Below, piece by piece: positions 23,191 to 30,046 of a DNA stretch of 30,046 nucleotides (position 1 is the stretch's first letter; each line of letters starts with the position of its first letter). Below the pieces are notes generated by a model. That model searched no databases. It was not told the DNA's origin and saw only the letters and a program-made list of their open reading frames with translations. Position numbers and translations under genes: made by a program. Source of the DNA: Anaerolineae bacterium (lineage in GTDB: Bacteria; Chloroflexota; Anaerolineae; JAAYZQ01); NCBI GenBank assembly GCA_016929795.1, contig JAFGIA010000156.1, positions 1 through 30,046 on the forward strand. The letters are read 5' to 3'.

Positions 23191-25167
23191 TTGAAAAAGT
23201 TCATGTGGCGAGCCTCGGGTTGGCGCTTGCAATCGATTCTGATCCTGGGATTTGCCCTGACCGCAGCAATCACGATCGTCGTCGGCGCTACCATCACCTA
23301 CCGCCTGATCGACAGTTACCTGAAAGGGGCACAGGATGCGCGGGTCGGCCGCGATATGGATCTGGCGGTGGCTTTTTATGAGAGCAAGCTCAACGACATC
23401 ATCGCCAGCGCCGAAAGGATTTCTTCGTCGCGCGTCGTGCGCCACAACCTTCCGGATGCTTTGAGTGGCAGGGTGGATGCCATGAAGGTTGTGGAGGATG
23501 AAATCGACAGCGAGCTTGGCAACCTTCCCCCTCATGCACAGCGCTTTGTCGTGATTACCGACGCATCAGGCCATAGCGTTGCCGGGCGCGTGTCGGTGAA
23601 CGACCGATCGAGATTTTTCCAAAGAGACACAGACTGGGGGGATCTGGAGATCATAGGCGACACGCTGGCAGACGCCACGGCGCGGGCGGCAACTGAGGTG
23701 CTGCCTGCCGAGTACCTGGCGTGGTTGGACCTCGACGGGCAGGCGCGCATTCCCCTGATCGATACAGAGATGGCCGCCGCCGAGCCGTTCGATCCGAGAG
23801 AAGGGATAGCCGGCCTGACGCTGATCGCCGTCGCACCCATCATGTCGGAAGAGGGCGAGTTTCTGGGGACCGTGCTCGCCGGCCACCTGTTCAATAATGA
23901 CTTTACCCTGGTCGACCGCATCAAAGAGGTTGCAGGGGTCGACACAGCCACGATCTTTTTCGGCGACATGCGCGTCACGACGAACGTGTTGGACGAGAGT
24001 GGGAATCGTGCCATAGGCACACGCGTGTCGCAGGAGGTGTTCGATCAAGTACTCGTCGATGGACAGGAGTTTACTGGCCCGGCGTACGTAGTCAACCAGT
24101 GGTACATCACGCGCTACCGCCCCCTGTACAACCATCGCGACCAGGTAGTGGGCATCCTATACGTGGGCGCCAGTCAGTCCGCTTTCCAACAACTGCTCAG
24201 ATCTTTTCGCGAGCGGATCTTTCTCATCGCCGGTGCTACGATCTTGCTTGCCGTGCTCATCGCCTTTCCGATTGCCGTTTCGATCTCGCGGCCGCTCACA
24301 GGATTGGTGACTGCCACGCGCCAGGTGGCACGGGGTGATTGGGCCGTGCGTGTGGCCGTGCGCGGCTACGATGAAATGCGCAAGCTCGCCGAGTCTTTCA
24401 ATGCCATGGTGGCCACCCTCAAAGAGACGCAGGAGCAGCTCGTGCAAAAGGAGAAACTTGCGTCGGTAGGCCAGCTCGCCGCGGGGGTGGCTCACGAAAT
24501 CAACAACCCTCTCGGATCGATCTTGCTATACGCCGACATCCTCCACAAAGAGGCACCGGTCGACGATACACAGCAAAAAGAAGACCTGGAGATGATCATC
24601 CGCGAGGCGACGCGCTGCAAGACGATTGTCAACGACCTGCTCAACTTTTCGCGCCAGAACCAGGTCATGGCCCAGGAAACGGATCTGAATACCGTGCTGC
24701 GCGAGCTGGTGGAGGAGGCACGCAAGCAAGATCTGTACCAGGAGATCGAGTTCAGCACAGATCTGGCTCCTGGCCTGCCGACGATCCAGGCGGATCCCCT
24801 GCAGATCAGGCAGGTTTTCCTGAACTTGATGAACAATGCGGCCGAGGCAATGCCAGAGGGGGGCACACTGACCCTGTGCAGCCGGCACGCACCAGCGGAT
24901 GGATTGGTGGTGATTGACGTGGCAGACACGGGGGTCGGAATTCCGCCCGAGAATATGAAAAAGCTGTTTACCCCCTTCTTTACTACCAAGCCGATCGGCA
25001 AGGGCACGGGGCTAGGCCTGGCGATTATCTATGGCATCGTCAAGATGCACCGTGGGCAGATCGCAGTGCAGAGCGAGCCAGGAAAGGGCACGCGCTTTAG
25101 CGTCACACTGCGAGAAAAGCTGCCAATGCAGGGTGAGCTGCCTGAAGGGACCTTTGTACTGCAATAG
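23191..25167 (+). CDS. Membrane sensor histidine kinase with Cache-type sensor
   Basis: This 658-residue kinase starts with a TTG behind GGGAGG. TM1 is at about 14-38. A large external region (39-341) resembles the Cache_3/Cache_2 sensor class, with [13 protein letters not shown] and later [21 protein letters not shown] segments. TM2 lies at about 342-366 and HAMP at about 367-415, followed by a short coil. HisKA has H435 in [13 protein letters not shown], the NtrB-like subtype. HATPase_c shows [17 protein letters not shown] and GTGLGLAI. The downstream gene encodes a receiver-kinase hybrid, so the two may form a relay. The ligand is unknown; Cache domains often bind small organic acids or amino acids. 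Confidence 0.93.
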   Translation: MKKFMWRASGWRLQSILILGFALTAAITIVVGATITYRLIDSYLKGAQDARVGRDMDLAVAFYESKLNDIIASAERISSSRVVRHNLPDALSGRVDAMKVVEDEIDSELGNLPPHAQRFVVITDASGHSVAGRVSVNDRSRFFQRDTDWGDLEIIGDTLADATARAATEVLPAEYLAWLDLDGQARIPLIDTEMAAAEPFDPREGIAGLTLIAVAPIMSEEGEFLGTVLAGHLFNNDFTLVDRIKEVAGVDTATIFFGDMRVTTNVLDESGNRAIGTRVSQEVFDQVLVDGQEFTGPAYVVNQWYITRYRPLYNHRDQVVGILYVGASQSAFQQLLRSFRERIFLIAGATILLAVLIAFPIAVSISRPLTGLVTATRQVARGDWAVRVAVRGYDEMRKLAESFNAMVATLKETQEQLVQKEKLASVGQLAAGVAHEINNPLGSILLYADILHKEAPVDDTQQKEDLEMIIREATRCKTIVNDLLNFSRQNQVMAQETDLNTVLRELVEEARKQDLYQEIEFSTDLAPGLPTIQADPLQIRQVFLNLMNNAAEAMPEGGTLTLCSRHAPADGLVVIDVADTGVGIPPENMKKLFTPFFTTKPIGKGTGLGLAIIYGIVKMHRGQIAVQSEPGKGTRFSVTLREKLPMQGELPEGTFVLQ

Positions 25168-25230
25168 ACTCGGATGGGTGCGGCCGGCTGACAGAGCGCA
25201 CCTCACCAGCAAAAAAGAAAGGACGCGATT

Positions 25231-26496
25231 TTGACACAGAAGTTGGGAGAAGGGGCACACATCTTGGTCGTCGACGACGAAATGGGAATGCGCGAGGGAT
25301 GCCGCCGGGCGCTCGCCCCCGCGGGCTACAGGGTAGACCTCGCACCCGATCTCGCCAGGGCACGAGACCTGATCGCCGGGAGCGATTACGATCTATACCT
25401 GTTGGATGTCATGCTTCCCGATGGCAGCGGCCTCAGCTTGCTTGATTCGATCCTGAACCAGAATCCAGATGCGATTTGCATTATCATCACGGGGTTTGGC
25501 AATGTCGAGATGGCCGTTGATGCCGTGCGCCGGGGTGCCTACAACTTTCTCTCCAAGCCCTTCACTTCGGACGAGCTGCTCGTAGCGGTCGAACAGGGAT
25601 TGGAAAGGCATCGACTCAAGGCAGTCGAGCGGCAAGCAGAGGAATTGTATCGAGCCAAGGAGGAGCTCGAGCACCTCGACGAAATGAAGAGCCACCTGAT
25701 GCTAAAGGTGGCTCACGAGCTGCGTGCGCCGGCCGCTGCCGCCCAGAGTTATGTGAATCTGATCGTCGCCGGATACGTGCCCCCGAGTGAAGTCACACCG
25801 ACACTGAGCCGCGTTCAGGCGCGTCTGCAGGAGATGCTCAACCTGACCTCCGACCTGCTTGAGCTGGCGCGTCTCAAAGAGGCGCGCGGCTTGCCGGCGC
25901 AGGCGGGTGAGCAGGACGTGGCGAGCATTCTCAAAGAGGTGTACGAGATGCTCTCCGACCAGGCGCGCAACAAGAGCCAGAGCTTCCAGATCGAGATCCT
26001 GAATCATCCGATCATGGTTGCCAACCGGGAGCACATTAGGCAAATCTGGACAAATCTGATCAGCAACGCCATCAAGTATACACCAGATAAGGGACGGATT
26101 GCGGTCCGCCTCCAGGTGGATCAGGATGTGCTGATCGGGGTGGTCGAGGACTCGGGCATCGGCATGTCAGAGCAAGAGATGGAACACCTCTTCCAGGAAT
26201 TCTTTCGCACGGATGCCGCCAAAGCGACTGGGGAAATCGGCACGGGTCTCGGTCTATCTATCGTCAAGCAGATCGTCGATTCGTATGGTGGCGAGATCAA
26301 GGCAACCTCGAAGGTAGGCCAGGGCACTCGCTTCCGGTTTATCCTGCCTCTCCAACCAAAACTGGAGCGCCCAGAGCCACGCGCCGGGGCAAGGCCTCAG
26401 CATGCTCCCATACCGGGCGCGCCGCACGTGTACAGGGGAACCCATACAGCTAATCTCGTGCGGGGCGGAGATGCCGTGCCGGAAGCACGCCCGTAG
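25231..26496 (+). CDS. Receiver domain-histidine kinase hybrid (soluble)
   Basis: This 421-residue cytoplasmic protein starts with a TTG behind AAAGGA. A receiver domain (8-125) has D15/D16, phospho-acceptor D59 (LLDVMLPD), switch T87 and K109. A coiled coil (about 125-155) leads to HisKA with H162 in VAHELRAPAAAA and a HATPase_c domain (about 255-380) with NLISNAIKY, DSGIGMS and GTGLGLS. There is no membrane segment and no output domain. The last 40 residues are Pro/Arg-rich and look disordered. It follows the Cache kinase after 63 bp and likely accepts its phosphoryl group, then controls its own kinase. The final target is not visible locally. A strong terminator follows. Confidence 0.92.
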   Translation: MTQKLGEGAHILVVDDEMGMREGCRRALAPAGYRVDLAPDLARARDLIAGSDYDLYLLDVMLPDGSGLSLLDSILNQNPDAICIIITGFGNVEMAVDAVRRGAYNFLSKPFTSDELLVAVEQGLERHRLKAVERQAEELYRAKEELEHLDEMKSHLMLKVAHELRAPAAAAQSYVNLIVAGYVPPSEVTPTLSRVQARLQEMLNLTSDLLELARLKEARGLPAQAGEQDVASILKEVYEMLSDQARNKSQSFQIEILNHPIMVANREHIRQIWTNLISNAIKYTPDKGRIAVRLQVDQDVLIGVVEDSGIGMSEQEMEHLFQEFFRTDAAKATGEIGTGLGLSIVKQIVDSYGGEIKATSKVGQGTRFRFILPLQPKLERPEPRAGARPQHAPIPGAPHVYRGTHTANLVRGGDAVPEARP

Positions 26497-26520
26497 CCCA
26501 AAGCTAGAAACAGAACTAGA

Positions 26521-26554
26521 AAAGCGTGGCACTGAATGAGTGCCACGCTTTTTG
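26521..26554. terminator. Strong Rho-independent terminator, bidirectional
   Basis: A perfect 14-bp stem AAAAGCGTGGCACT / AGTGCCACGCTTTT with the loop GAATG. T-runs occur on both strands, so it can end the plus-strand kinase operon and the minus-strand ACT operon. Confidence 0.93.
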
Positions 26555-26573
26555 ACGGTCTACGGTCAAGACA

Positions 26574-27047
26574 TTACGGCAAATCGAACGTGTTGCGCAG
26601 GGCGCTTAATGCCGCTTCGAGTTGTGCTGCCTCAATCACACACGACACGGTCGAGATAGAGGTGCTGATCGCCAGGATATTGATCTGGTGAGTGGCCAAC
26701 GCCTCGAACATGGTGCCGGCAATGCCAGGACGCTCTCGAAAGTCGGGGCCAAAGATCGAGACGATCGCCGCTTCTGGCTGGGCATTGACCCTTCCCGCAT
26801 CGATTCCCGGGGCAACATGGTCAAGCACTTGCATCGCCGCCTGGAGATCGTCGCGATCCACGCACATGGCCACCTGGTCGCGATTATTCTGATCGATGCA
26901 CTGCACAATGAATTGTACGTTGATGTTCTGCTGCCCTAGACCACCCAGCAGCGCAGCCGCGATACCGGGGCGATCCGGGACAGAGGTGATGTTCAGTAAG
27001 GAGAGATGTGCATTCTGCATGATCCCGCCGATCCTGGTCTTATCCAT
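26574..27047 (-). CDS. Free-standing tandem ACT-domain protein, aspartokinase regulatory-like
   Basis: This 157-residue protein is built of two ACT domains: about 12-80 (SVPDRPGIAAALLGGLGQQN) and 90-155 (FRERPGIAGTMFEALATHQI, then ISTVSCVIEAAQLEAALSAL). Both closely follow the C-terminal regulatory half of LysC aspartokinase, including the ISTS and CVI strands, but no kinase domain is present. The start is the ATG at 27047, fixed by GGGAGG six bases away; the frame extends to 27107, overlapping the upstream gene. It follows the single-domain response regulator in one operon and shares the strong terminator. ACT pairs usually bind amino acids. Whether this one regulates an aspartokinase elsewhere or serves another role is unknown. 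Confidence 0.85.
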   Translation of the reverse strand: MDKTRIGGIMQNAHLSLLNITSVPDRPGIAAALLGGLGQQNINVQFIVQCIDQNNRDQVAMCVDRDDLQAAMQVLDHVAPGIDAGRVNAQPEAAIVSIFGPDFRERPGIAGTMFEALATHQINILAISTSISTVSCVIEAAQLEAALSALRNTFDLP

Positions 27048-27084
27048 TTTCGCCTCCCTGGCTGGTATGCCGGCCTGGCCTGGT

Positions 27085-27459
27085 CTACTTGAGAGCACCG
27101 TTGACACGATCGATCAACGTTTTGGGATCCACCGGCTTGGCAAGCCACTCGTCAACAGGAATGTACTCGTCGCCGGGGAACAAGCCGCTGCCGCGCACGC
27201 CGGTCAGTGAAGTGACCATAATCACGGGGATATCCTTTAGTTGTGGATCCTCTGACATCTCGCGGCTTACATCGAGGCCGTCTAGGATGTAGGACATCAT
27301 GATATCGAGGAGAACCACGTCAGGTGCATCCTGACGCATGGTCTGGAGTGCCTTGGCCCCGTTCGCGGCAGTGATCACTTCGTGCCCGGCCTGCTGTAAA
27401 ACCCTGGAAGTCACCTTGACGAAATCGGGGTCATCATCGACCACGAGGACCTTAGCCAT
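27085..27459 (-). CDS. Single-domain response regulator (CheY-like)
   Basis: This 124-residue receiver protein has no output domain. D8/D9 form the acidic pocket, D52 is the phospho-acceptor, T83 the switch and K108 the conserved Lys. The loop after D52 (DIMMSYILDGLDV) is one residue longer than in CheY and lacks the usual Pro. The later segment GDEYIPVDEWLAKPVDP is characteristic of a receiver subclass that I associate with anaerobic redox gene sets (from memory). GGAGG lies nine bases before the ATG, and a consensus promoter precedes it. The hybrid kinase upstream on the other strand could phosphorylate it, but this is inference. Confidence 0.9.
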   Translation of the reverse strand: MAKVLVVDDDPDFVKVTSRVLQQAGHEVITAANGAKALQTMRQDAPDVVLLDIMMSYILDGLDVSREMSEDPQLKDIPVIMVTSLTGVRGSGLFPGDEYIPVDEWLAKPVDPKTLIDRVNGALK

Positions 27460-27521
27460 TACTCTCTTCCTCCTTCATAAATGATTGACGAATGGTTTGT
27501 TCGCCTTTTCACACAGCGAGC

Positions 27522-27550
27522 ATTATAGCATAGAAGCTATTGACTGTCAA
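27522..27550 (-). promoter_or_regulatory. Full-consensus sigma70 promoter for the receiver/ACT operon
   Basis: On the minus strand, TTGACA (27550-27545), a 17-bp spacer and TATAAT (27527-27522). Both boxes match consensus. It lies just after the fdhE stop, so it separates this operon from the formate dehydrogenase genes. Confidence 0.85.
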
Positions 27551-27555
27551 TCAGT

Positions 27556-28398
27556 TCAAGAGCCGATACCTTGCTGCTGAGCCGCCAGGTCCATGCCAAC
27601 CGTGAGCAGCCGCTCGACTTCGGGAACGACCTCGCGGCTCAGTTCGCGCAGATCGACGGTTTTCAGGTAGCGGTTGCAGTCAGGGCACACATATAGGCGG
27701 TGGACTCCATCCGTGCCGGCATAGTAGGTCTGTTTTTCTTTCGATTTACAGAAGGGGCAGCCGACCCGCGAATAGCCCCACTGGCTGTTGCAGCGCGAGC
27801 AGATCAGCCGGCGCGCGCCTCGCTTGGCTTCGAGCAGCGAGAGGTTGGGCCGCCCACCGCACACGGGGCAGTAGCCATGTACCCAGCGCTCGAGGTCGAG
27901 ATGCGGCAGGATGGCATCCGCCGCCTTGAGTAGGTAAGGGGCCAGGGCAAAGCCAACGACTAGCGACGTGGGCGAGGTGTGTGCACCGGCCCTGTCCCCG
28001 GCAGCACCCGTGCCGCTGCCTGGCGAAGTAAGCGTTTCCCATGTCTCAAAGATCTCTTTGGCCAGCCTCACTACCTCTTTGGCATTTTCTTCTCCTTCTT
28101 CCACTTCCCATCCAGGGTTGTGGCGGCGCAGGATCGTCCTGACCTCGTCCACGAGCCTGGCAAAGGCCACAGGCTCTACCGCCAGTTGGTCAAATGTCAG
28201 TTGAGGGATGCCACCCTCCAGGCGCCAGCTCGCGGCCATCTCGTCTCGAACTTCCGGGTCAGGGAGATCTTCTTTTGCCTGATACTGCATTCGGTAGAGA
28301 TCGAGATAGAAGTCGAACAGGTCTGCCATCTCCGGGTGTTGCTCTCCAGCCTGGTTCAGGGCCTGTAGCACCTTTCGATCGTGCTCGCTCATTGCCAT
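27556..28398 (-). CDS. fdhE: Formate dehydrogenase accessory protein FdhE
   Basis: FdhE is a cytoplasmic rubredoxin-like protein needed for maturation of formate dehydrogenases. This 280-residue copy has a helical N-terminal half (1-165) and the four family Cys pairs: CPVC (177-180), C200-x2-C203, CPFC (214-217) and CPDC (238-241). The linker at 124-143 is Gly/Ser/Thr-rich and lineage-specific. GGAGA lies nine bases before the ATG at 28398; a second ATG at 28392 is where a short upstream ORF ends in ATGA. It is transcribed after the membrane cytochrome and iron-sulfur subunits, so maturation factor and enzyme are probably made together. Confidence 0.93.
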   Translation of the reverse strand: MAMSEHDRKVLQALNQAGEQHPEMADLFDFYLDLYRMQYQAKEDLPDPEVRDEMAASWRLEGGIPQLTFDQLAVEPVAFARLVDEVRTILRRHNPGWEVEEGEENAKEVVRLAKEIFETWETLTSPGSGTGAAGDRAGAHTSPTSLVVGFALAPYLLKAADAILPHLDLERWVHGYCPVCGGRPNLSLLEAKRGARRLICSRCNSQWGYSRVGCPFCKSKEKQTYYAGTDGVHRLYVCPDCNRYLKTVDLRELSREVVPEVERLLTVGMDLAAQQQGIGS

Positions 28399-28448
28399 GA
28401 GTTTCTGTCTCCACGCGGAGAGGGCTGAGGGGGATAGGAGGACGGCAT
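28389..28448 (-). CDS. Putative 19-residue leader peptide upstream of fdhE
   Basis: An ATG at 28448, six bases after AGGAGG, opens the Pro-rich frame MPSSYPPQPSPRGDRNSWQ. Its TGA overlaps the second fdhE ATG (28392) as ATGA. The ribosome site and codons 3-5 are complementary and lie in opposite arms of the 28420-28479 hairpin. It may be a coupling leader or a chance frame. Confidence 0.3.
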   Translation of the reverse strand: MPSSYPPQPSPRGDRNSWQ

Positions 28449-28479
28449 CACCCTCCTCCTATCCTGTCCTTCAGCCCTC
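28420..28479. repeat. Long imperfect inverted repeat between the cytochrome b gene and fdhE
   Basis: The left arm (28420-28442) and right arm (28454-28479) pair over GGATAGGAGGA/TCCTCCTATCC and GAGGGCTG/CAGCCCTC with a small internal loop. There is no T-run. It could be an RNA hairpin that controls fdhE or a mobile palindromic repeat. The rest of the 158-bp gap shows nothing else. Confidence 0.6.
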
Positions 28480-28556
28480 AGTTGCTGATCATTGCCAGGC
28501 AAACCGGTTCCTTTTCCCACGCTCAGGTGCGAAAAGGTCGCCTGCCCATCCACGGA

Positions 28557-29276
28557 CTAGTGGGCGCCGGTCTTGTGGCGGTTCTCCCACATCTCCTTCG
28601 CCCGTTTTTCGCCATAGTACCACATGGCGTGGTGCTCGCGGGCATACGACTCGGACACCACGCCATAGCGCATACTCACCAGGCTCTGCCACATCATCGG
28701 GTGGATGACGGCCAGGTAGAAGTGGACCATGAACATCATGAACGTGATGATGAACATGATGTCGTGCACGATGACCATGAGCTGGAAGAGCACATTGGGC
28801 ATGATGCCCTTCAGAAACCACATCGACAGGCCCGTGATGCCAAAGGTGACGGTGCCAAGCACCATCACCACGGCGGTCATCCGCTCGCCGGTGTTAAAGC
28901 GCGGCTGCGGCGGCATGTCGTGGTGGCGGCCGAGGATATAGTAGGGAATCGCCGCACGTGCCCAGAGCAGGTCGTACTTGCTAAAGCTCAAGAACTCGCG
29001 CAGGTTGATGAGCATGCGCCGTGGCTGTAGGATGGCATAGGAGATCGGCACGCCACCGAAAAAGATGGCGGCGATGCGGTGGATGAGGCGGATGTGGTTG
29101 CCCGACGCACCCTGTGCCAGCGGCTCCAGGAAGGGAGCAAAGAGCACAAAGCCCGTCAGGGCCAGGGGAATGAACGTCGCCGTGTGCACCCAGTGGAGAA
29201 AGCGCTCCAGGGTTGTGTACTTGGGGATCCAGCGGATCTGGATCCCTGCATCTGTCCCTCTTAACCTGACGCTCAT
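28557..29276 (-). CDS. Formate dehydrogenase cytochrome b subunit (FdnI-like)
   Basis: This 239-residue integral membrane diheme cytochrome b would pass electrons from the iron-sulfur subunit to quinone. Four TM helices lie at about 33-50, 66-86, 132-152 and 165-192. Candidate heme ligands are H28 (FLHWVH), H66, H171 and H185. The C-terminal SESYAREHHAMWY matches the FdnI-type tail. The frame runs upstream to 29756, but the start is the ATG at 29276, behind GGAGGTAGA and overlapping the stop of the iron-sulfur gene (ATGA). Related cytochromes also serve other molybdopterin oxidoreductases and hydrogenases; fdhE next door favours formate dehydrogenase. Confidence 0.9.
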   Translation of the reverse strand: MSVRLRGTDAGIQIRWIPKYTTLERFLHWVHTATFIPLALTGFVLFAPFLEPLAQGASGNHIRLIHRIAAIFFGGVPISYAILQPRRMLINLREFLSFSKYDLLWARAAIPYYILGRHHDMPPQPRFNTGERMTAVVMVLGTVTFGITGLSMWFLKGIMPNVLFQLMVIVHDIMFIITFMMFMVHFYLAVIHPMMWQSLVSMRYGVVSESYAREHHAMWYYGEKRAKEMWENRHKTGAH

Positions 29277-30046
29277 TCTACCTCCTCCATCTGCACGTTG
29301 CGCCGCGCGAGGAAGAAGGCGGTGATGGCACCGACGATCGTCGCACCAAACACAATCTCCCCGATCGGCTGCAAGAACTTTTGCCACACCGTCTCGATGA
29401 CGGGGTAGGCAGGATCCGGGTCGAGGCCGTACACTTCCGGCTTGGCCTTGAGGACATAGATCCGGCCGAGCCCGCCGAGCTGCGTGTCGCCGTATACGTT
29501 GGCGTTCGGCACGCCGCGCTCTGCCTTGAGCTCGTCCACGCGCGCCTTGGCCTTGGTGATCATGGCGTCTCGGTCTCCCCAGTCGAGCGCACCGGCCGGA
29601 CACGTCTTGACGCACGCCGGCTTCATGCCATTGAGGGTGCGGTCCTGGCAGAAGGTGCACTTGGAGCTCTTGGCCTCGCCGGTTAGTGGGTTGACTACGT
29701 CGAGCTGCGGCACGTGGTACGGGCAGAACTGGCTGCAGTAGCCACAGCCGTTGCACAGCTCCCGCTCAAAGGTGACAAGTCCGGTCGTCGGGTCTTTTTT
29801 CAGTGCCCCGGTTGGGCACGCGCCAACGCACGCCGGCTCGCCACAATGCATACACCCCTCTTTGAAAAAGAGCCACTGGAATTCGTCGCCGTCCCCGTGC
29901 TCGATGAATCGAATGCGGGTGTACGTCTCGGGGTCGAGCGAAGGAGGGTTCTCATAGCCGCCGCGGTTCGTCGTTTCACGCACGCCGGGGACGTAGCCAC
30001 GCAGGTCGTTCCACTGCTTGCACGCCACCTGGCAGCCGCGGCAGGC
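29273..30046 (-). CDS. Formate dehydrogenase iron-sulfur (beta) subunit, 5' end outside window
   Basis: The frame is open to the right edge, so the N-terminus is missing; 257 residues remain. Four cysteine clusters for [4Fe-4S] centres are visible: CRGCQVAC at the very edge, CMHCGEPACVGACP, CNGCGYCSQFCP, and CTFC paired with ACVKTCP. A single TM helix near the C-terminus (GEIVFGATIVGAITAFFLA) anchors it, as in FdnH/FdoH of formate dehydrogenase N and O. It would carry electrons from the catalytic molybdopterin subunit, expected just outside the window, to the cytochrome b encoded next. The shared ATGA overlap and downstream fdhE support this assignment. Confidence 0.92.
   Translation of the reverse strand, partial: ACRGCQVACKQWNDLRGYVPGVRETTNRGGYENPPSLDPETYTRIRFIEHGDGDEFQWLFFKEGCMHCGEPACVGACPTGALKKDPTTGLVTFERELCNGCGYCSQFCPYHVPQLDVVNPLTGEAKSSKCTFCQDRTLNGMKPACVKTCPAGALDWGDRDAMITKAKARVDELKAERGVPNANVYGDTQLGGLGRIYVLKAKPEVYGLDPDPAYPVIETVWQKFLQPIGEIVFGATIVGAITAFFLARRNVQMEEVE

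Noticed and set aside
22111..23535. 474-residue minus-strand frame opposite the epimerase, NYN and kinase genes
   Set aside because: It spans three plus-strand genes with intact motifs and has none itself.
27460..27490. Eight-codon frame before the single-domain receiver gene
   Set aside because: It has no ribosome binding site of its own and consists of the receiver gene's Shine-Dalgarno region read in another frame.

Overview
This 30 kb window is GC-rich, tightly packed bacterial chromosome. It shows no sign of phage, IS element, CRISPR array, tRNA or rRNA. The best guess is a Chloroflexota bacterium of the Anaerolineae/Caldilineae kind. That rests on the Thr/Pro-rich linkers of the secreted proteins, the gene complement and the base composition; it is inference, not a taxonomic proof.

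Layout. (1) 1-6073, minus: three genes joined by 4-base ATGA overlaps. They encode a RodZ-like HTH/TM protein fused to an M1-type metallopeptidase, an M14 carboxypeptidase/beta-propeller/M23 endopeptidase fusion, and a serine beta-lactamase-fold protein with an N-terminal peptidoglycan-binding-like region that runs off the left edge. (2) 6262-9143, minus: an OmpR-type response regulator and its membrane sensor kinase. Divergent from it, at 9357-10202 plus, is a multi-pass membrane protein. A perfect 17-bp palindrome lies between the two promoters. (3) 10252-11145 minus is a RarD-type transporter and 11469-12386 plus is RsgA, with divergent promoters and a repeat-containing leader between them. 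(4) 12534-17415 plus: a TetR regulator and both halves of a heterodimeric ABC exporter, all overlapping by 4 bases. (5) 17538-22417 plus: tryptophanase, an MBL-fold hydrolase, MutL and an extended SDR epimerase/reductase. (6) 22567-26496 plus: a NYN-domain putative nuclease, a Cache-type sensor kinase and a receiver-kinase hybrid, closed by a strong terminator. (7) 26574-30046 minus: a tandem-ACT protein and a single-domain response regulator behind a consensus promoter. Upstream of them is a formate-dehydrogenase-like block: FdhE, cytochrome b subunit, and an iron-sulfur subunit cut by the right edge.

Gene regulation is unusually readable. Seven sigma70-like promoters have exactly 17 bp between the -35 and -10 boxes and an eighth has 16 bp. 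Eight pairs of full-length genes overlap by exactly 4 bases, which suggests pervasive translational coupling. Two short Pro/Arg-rich leader ORFs, before rarD and fdhE, also end in ATGA overlaps at the downstream start and are associated with inverted repeats.

I see no complete, clearly new defence or biosynthetic system. The most unusual candidates are the HTH-TM-M1 peptidase in its coupled envelope-peptidase operon, the leader-peptide/hairpin arrangement in front of rarD, and the free-standing aspartokinase-like ACT protein beside a receiver protein.
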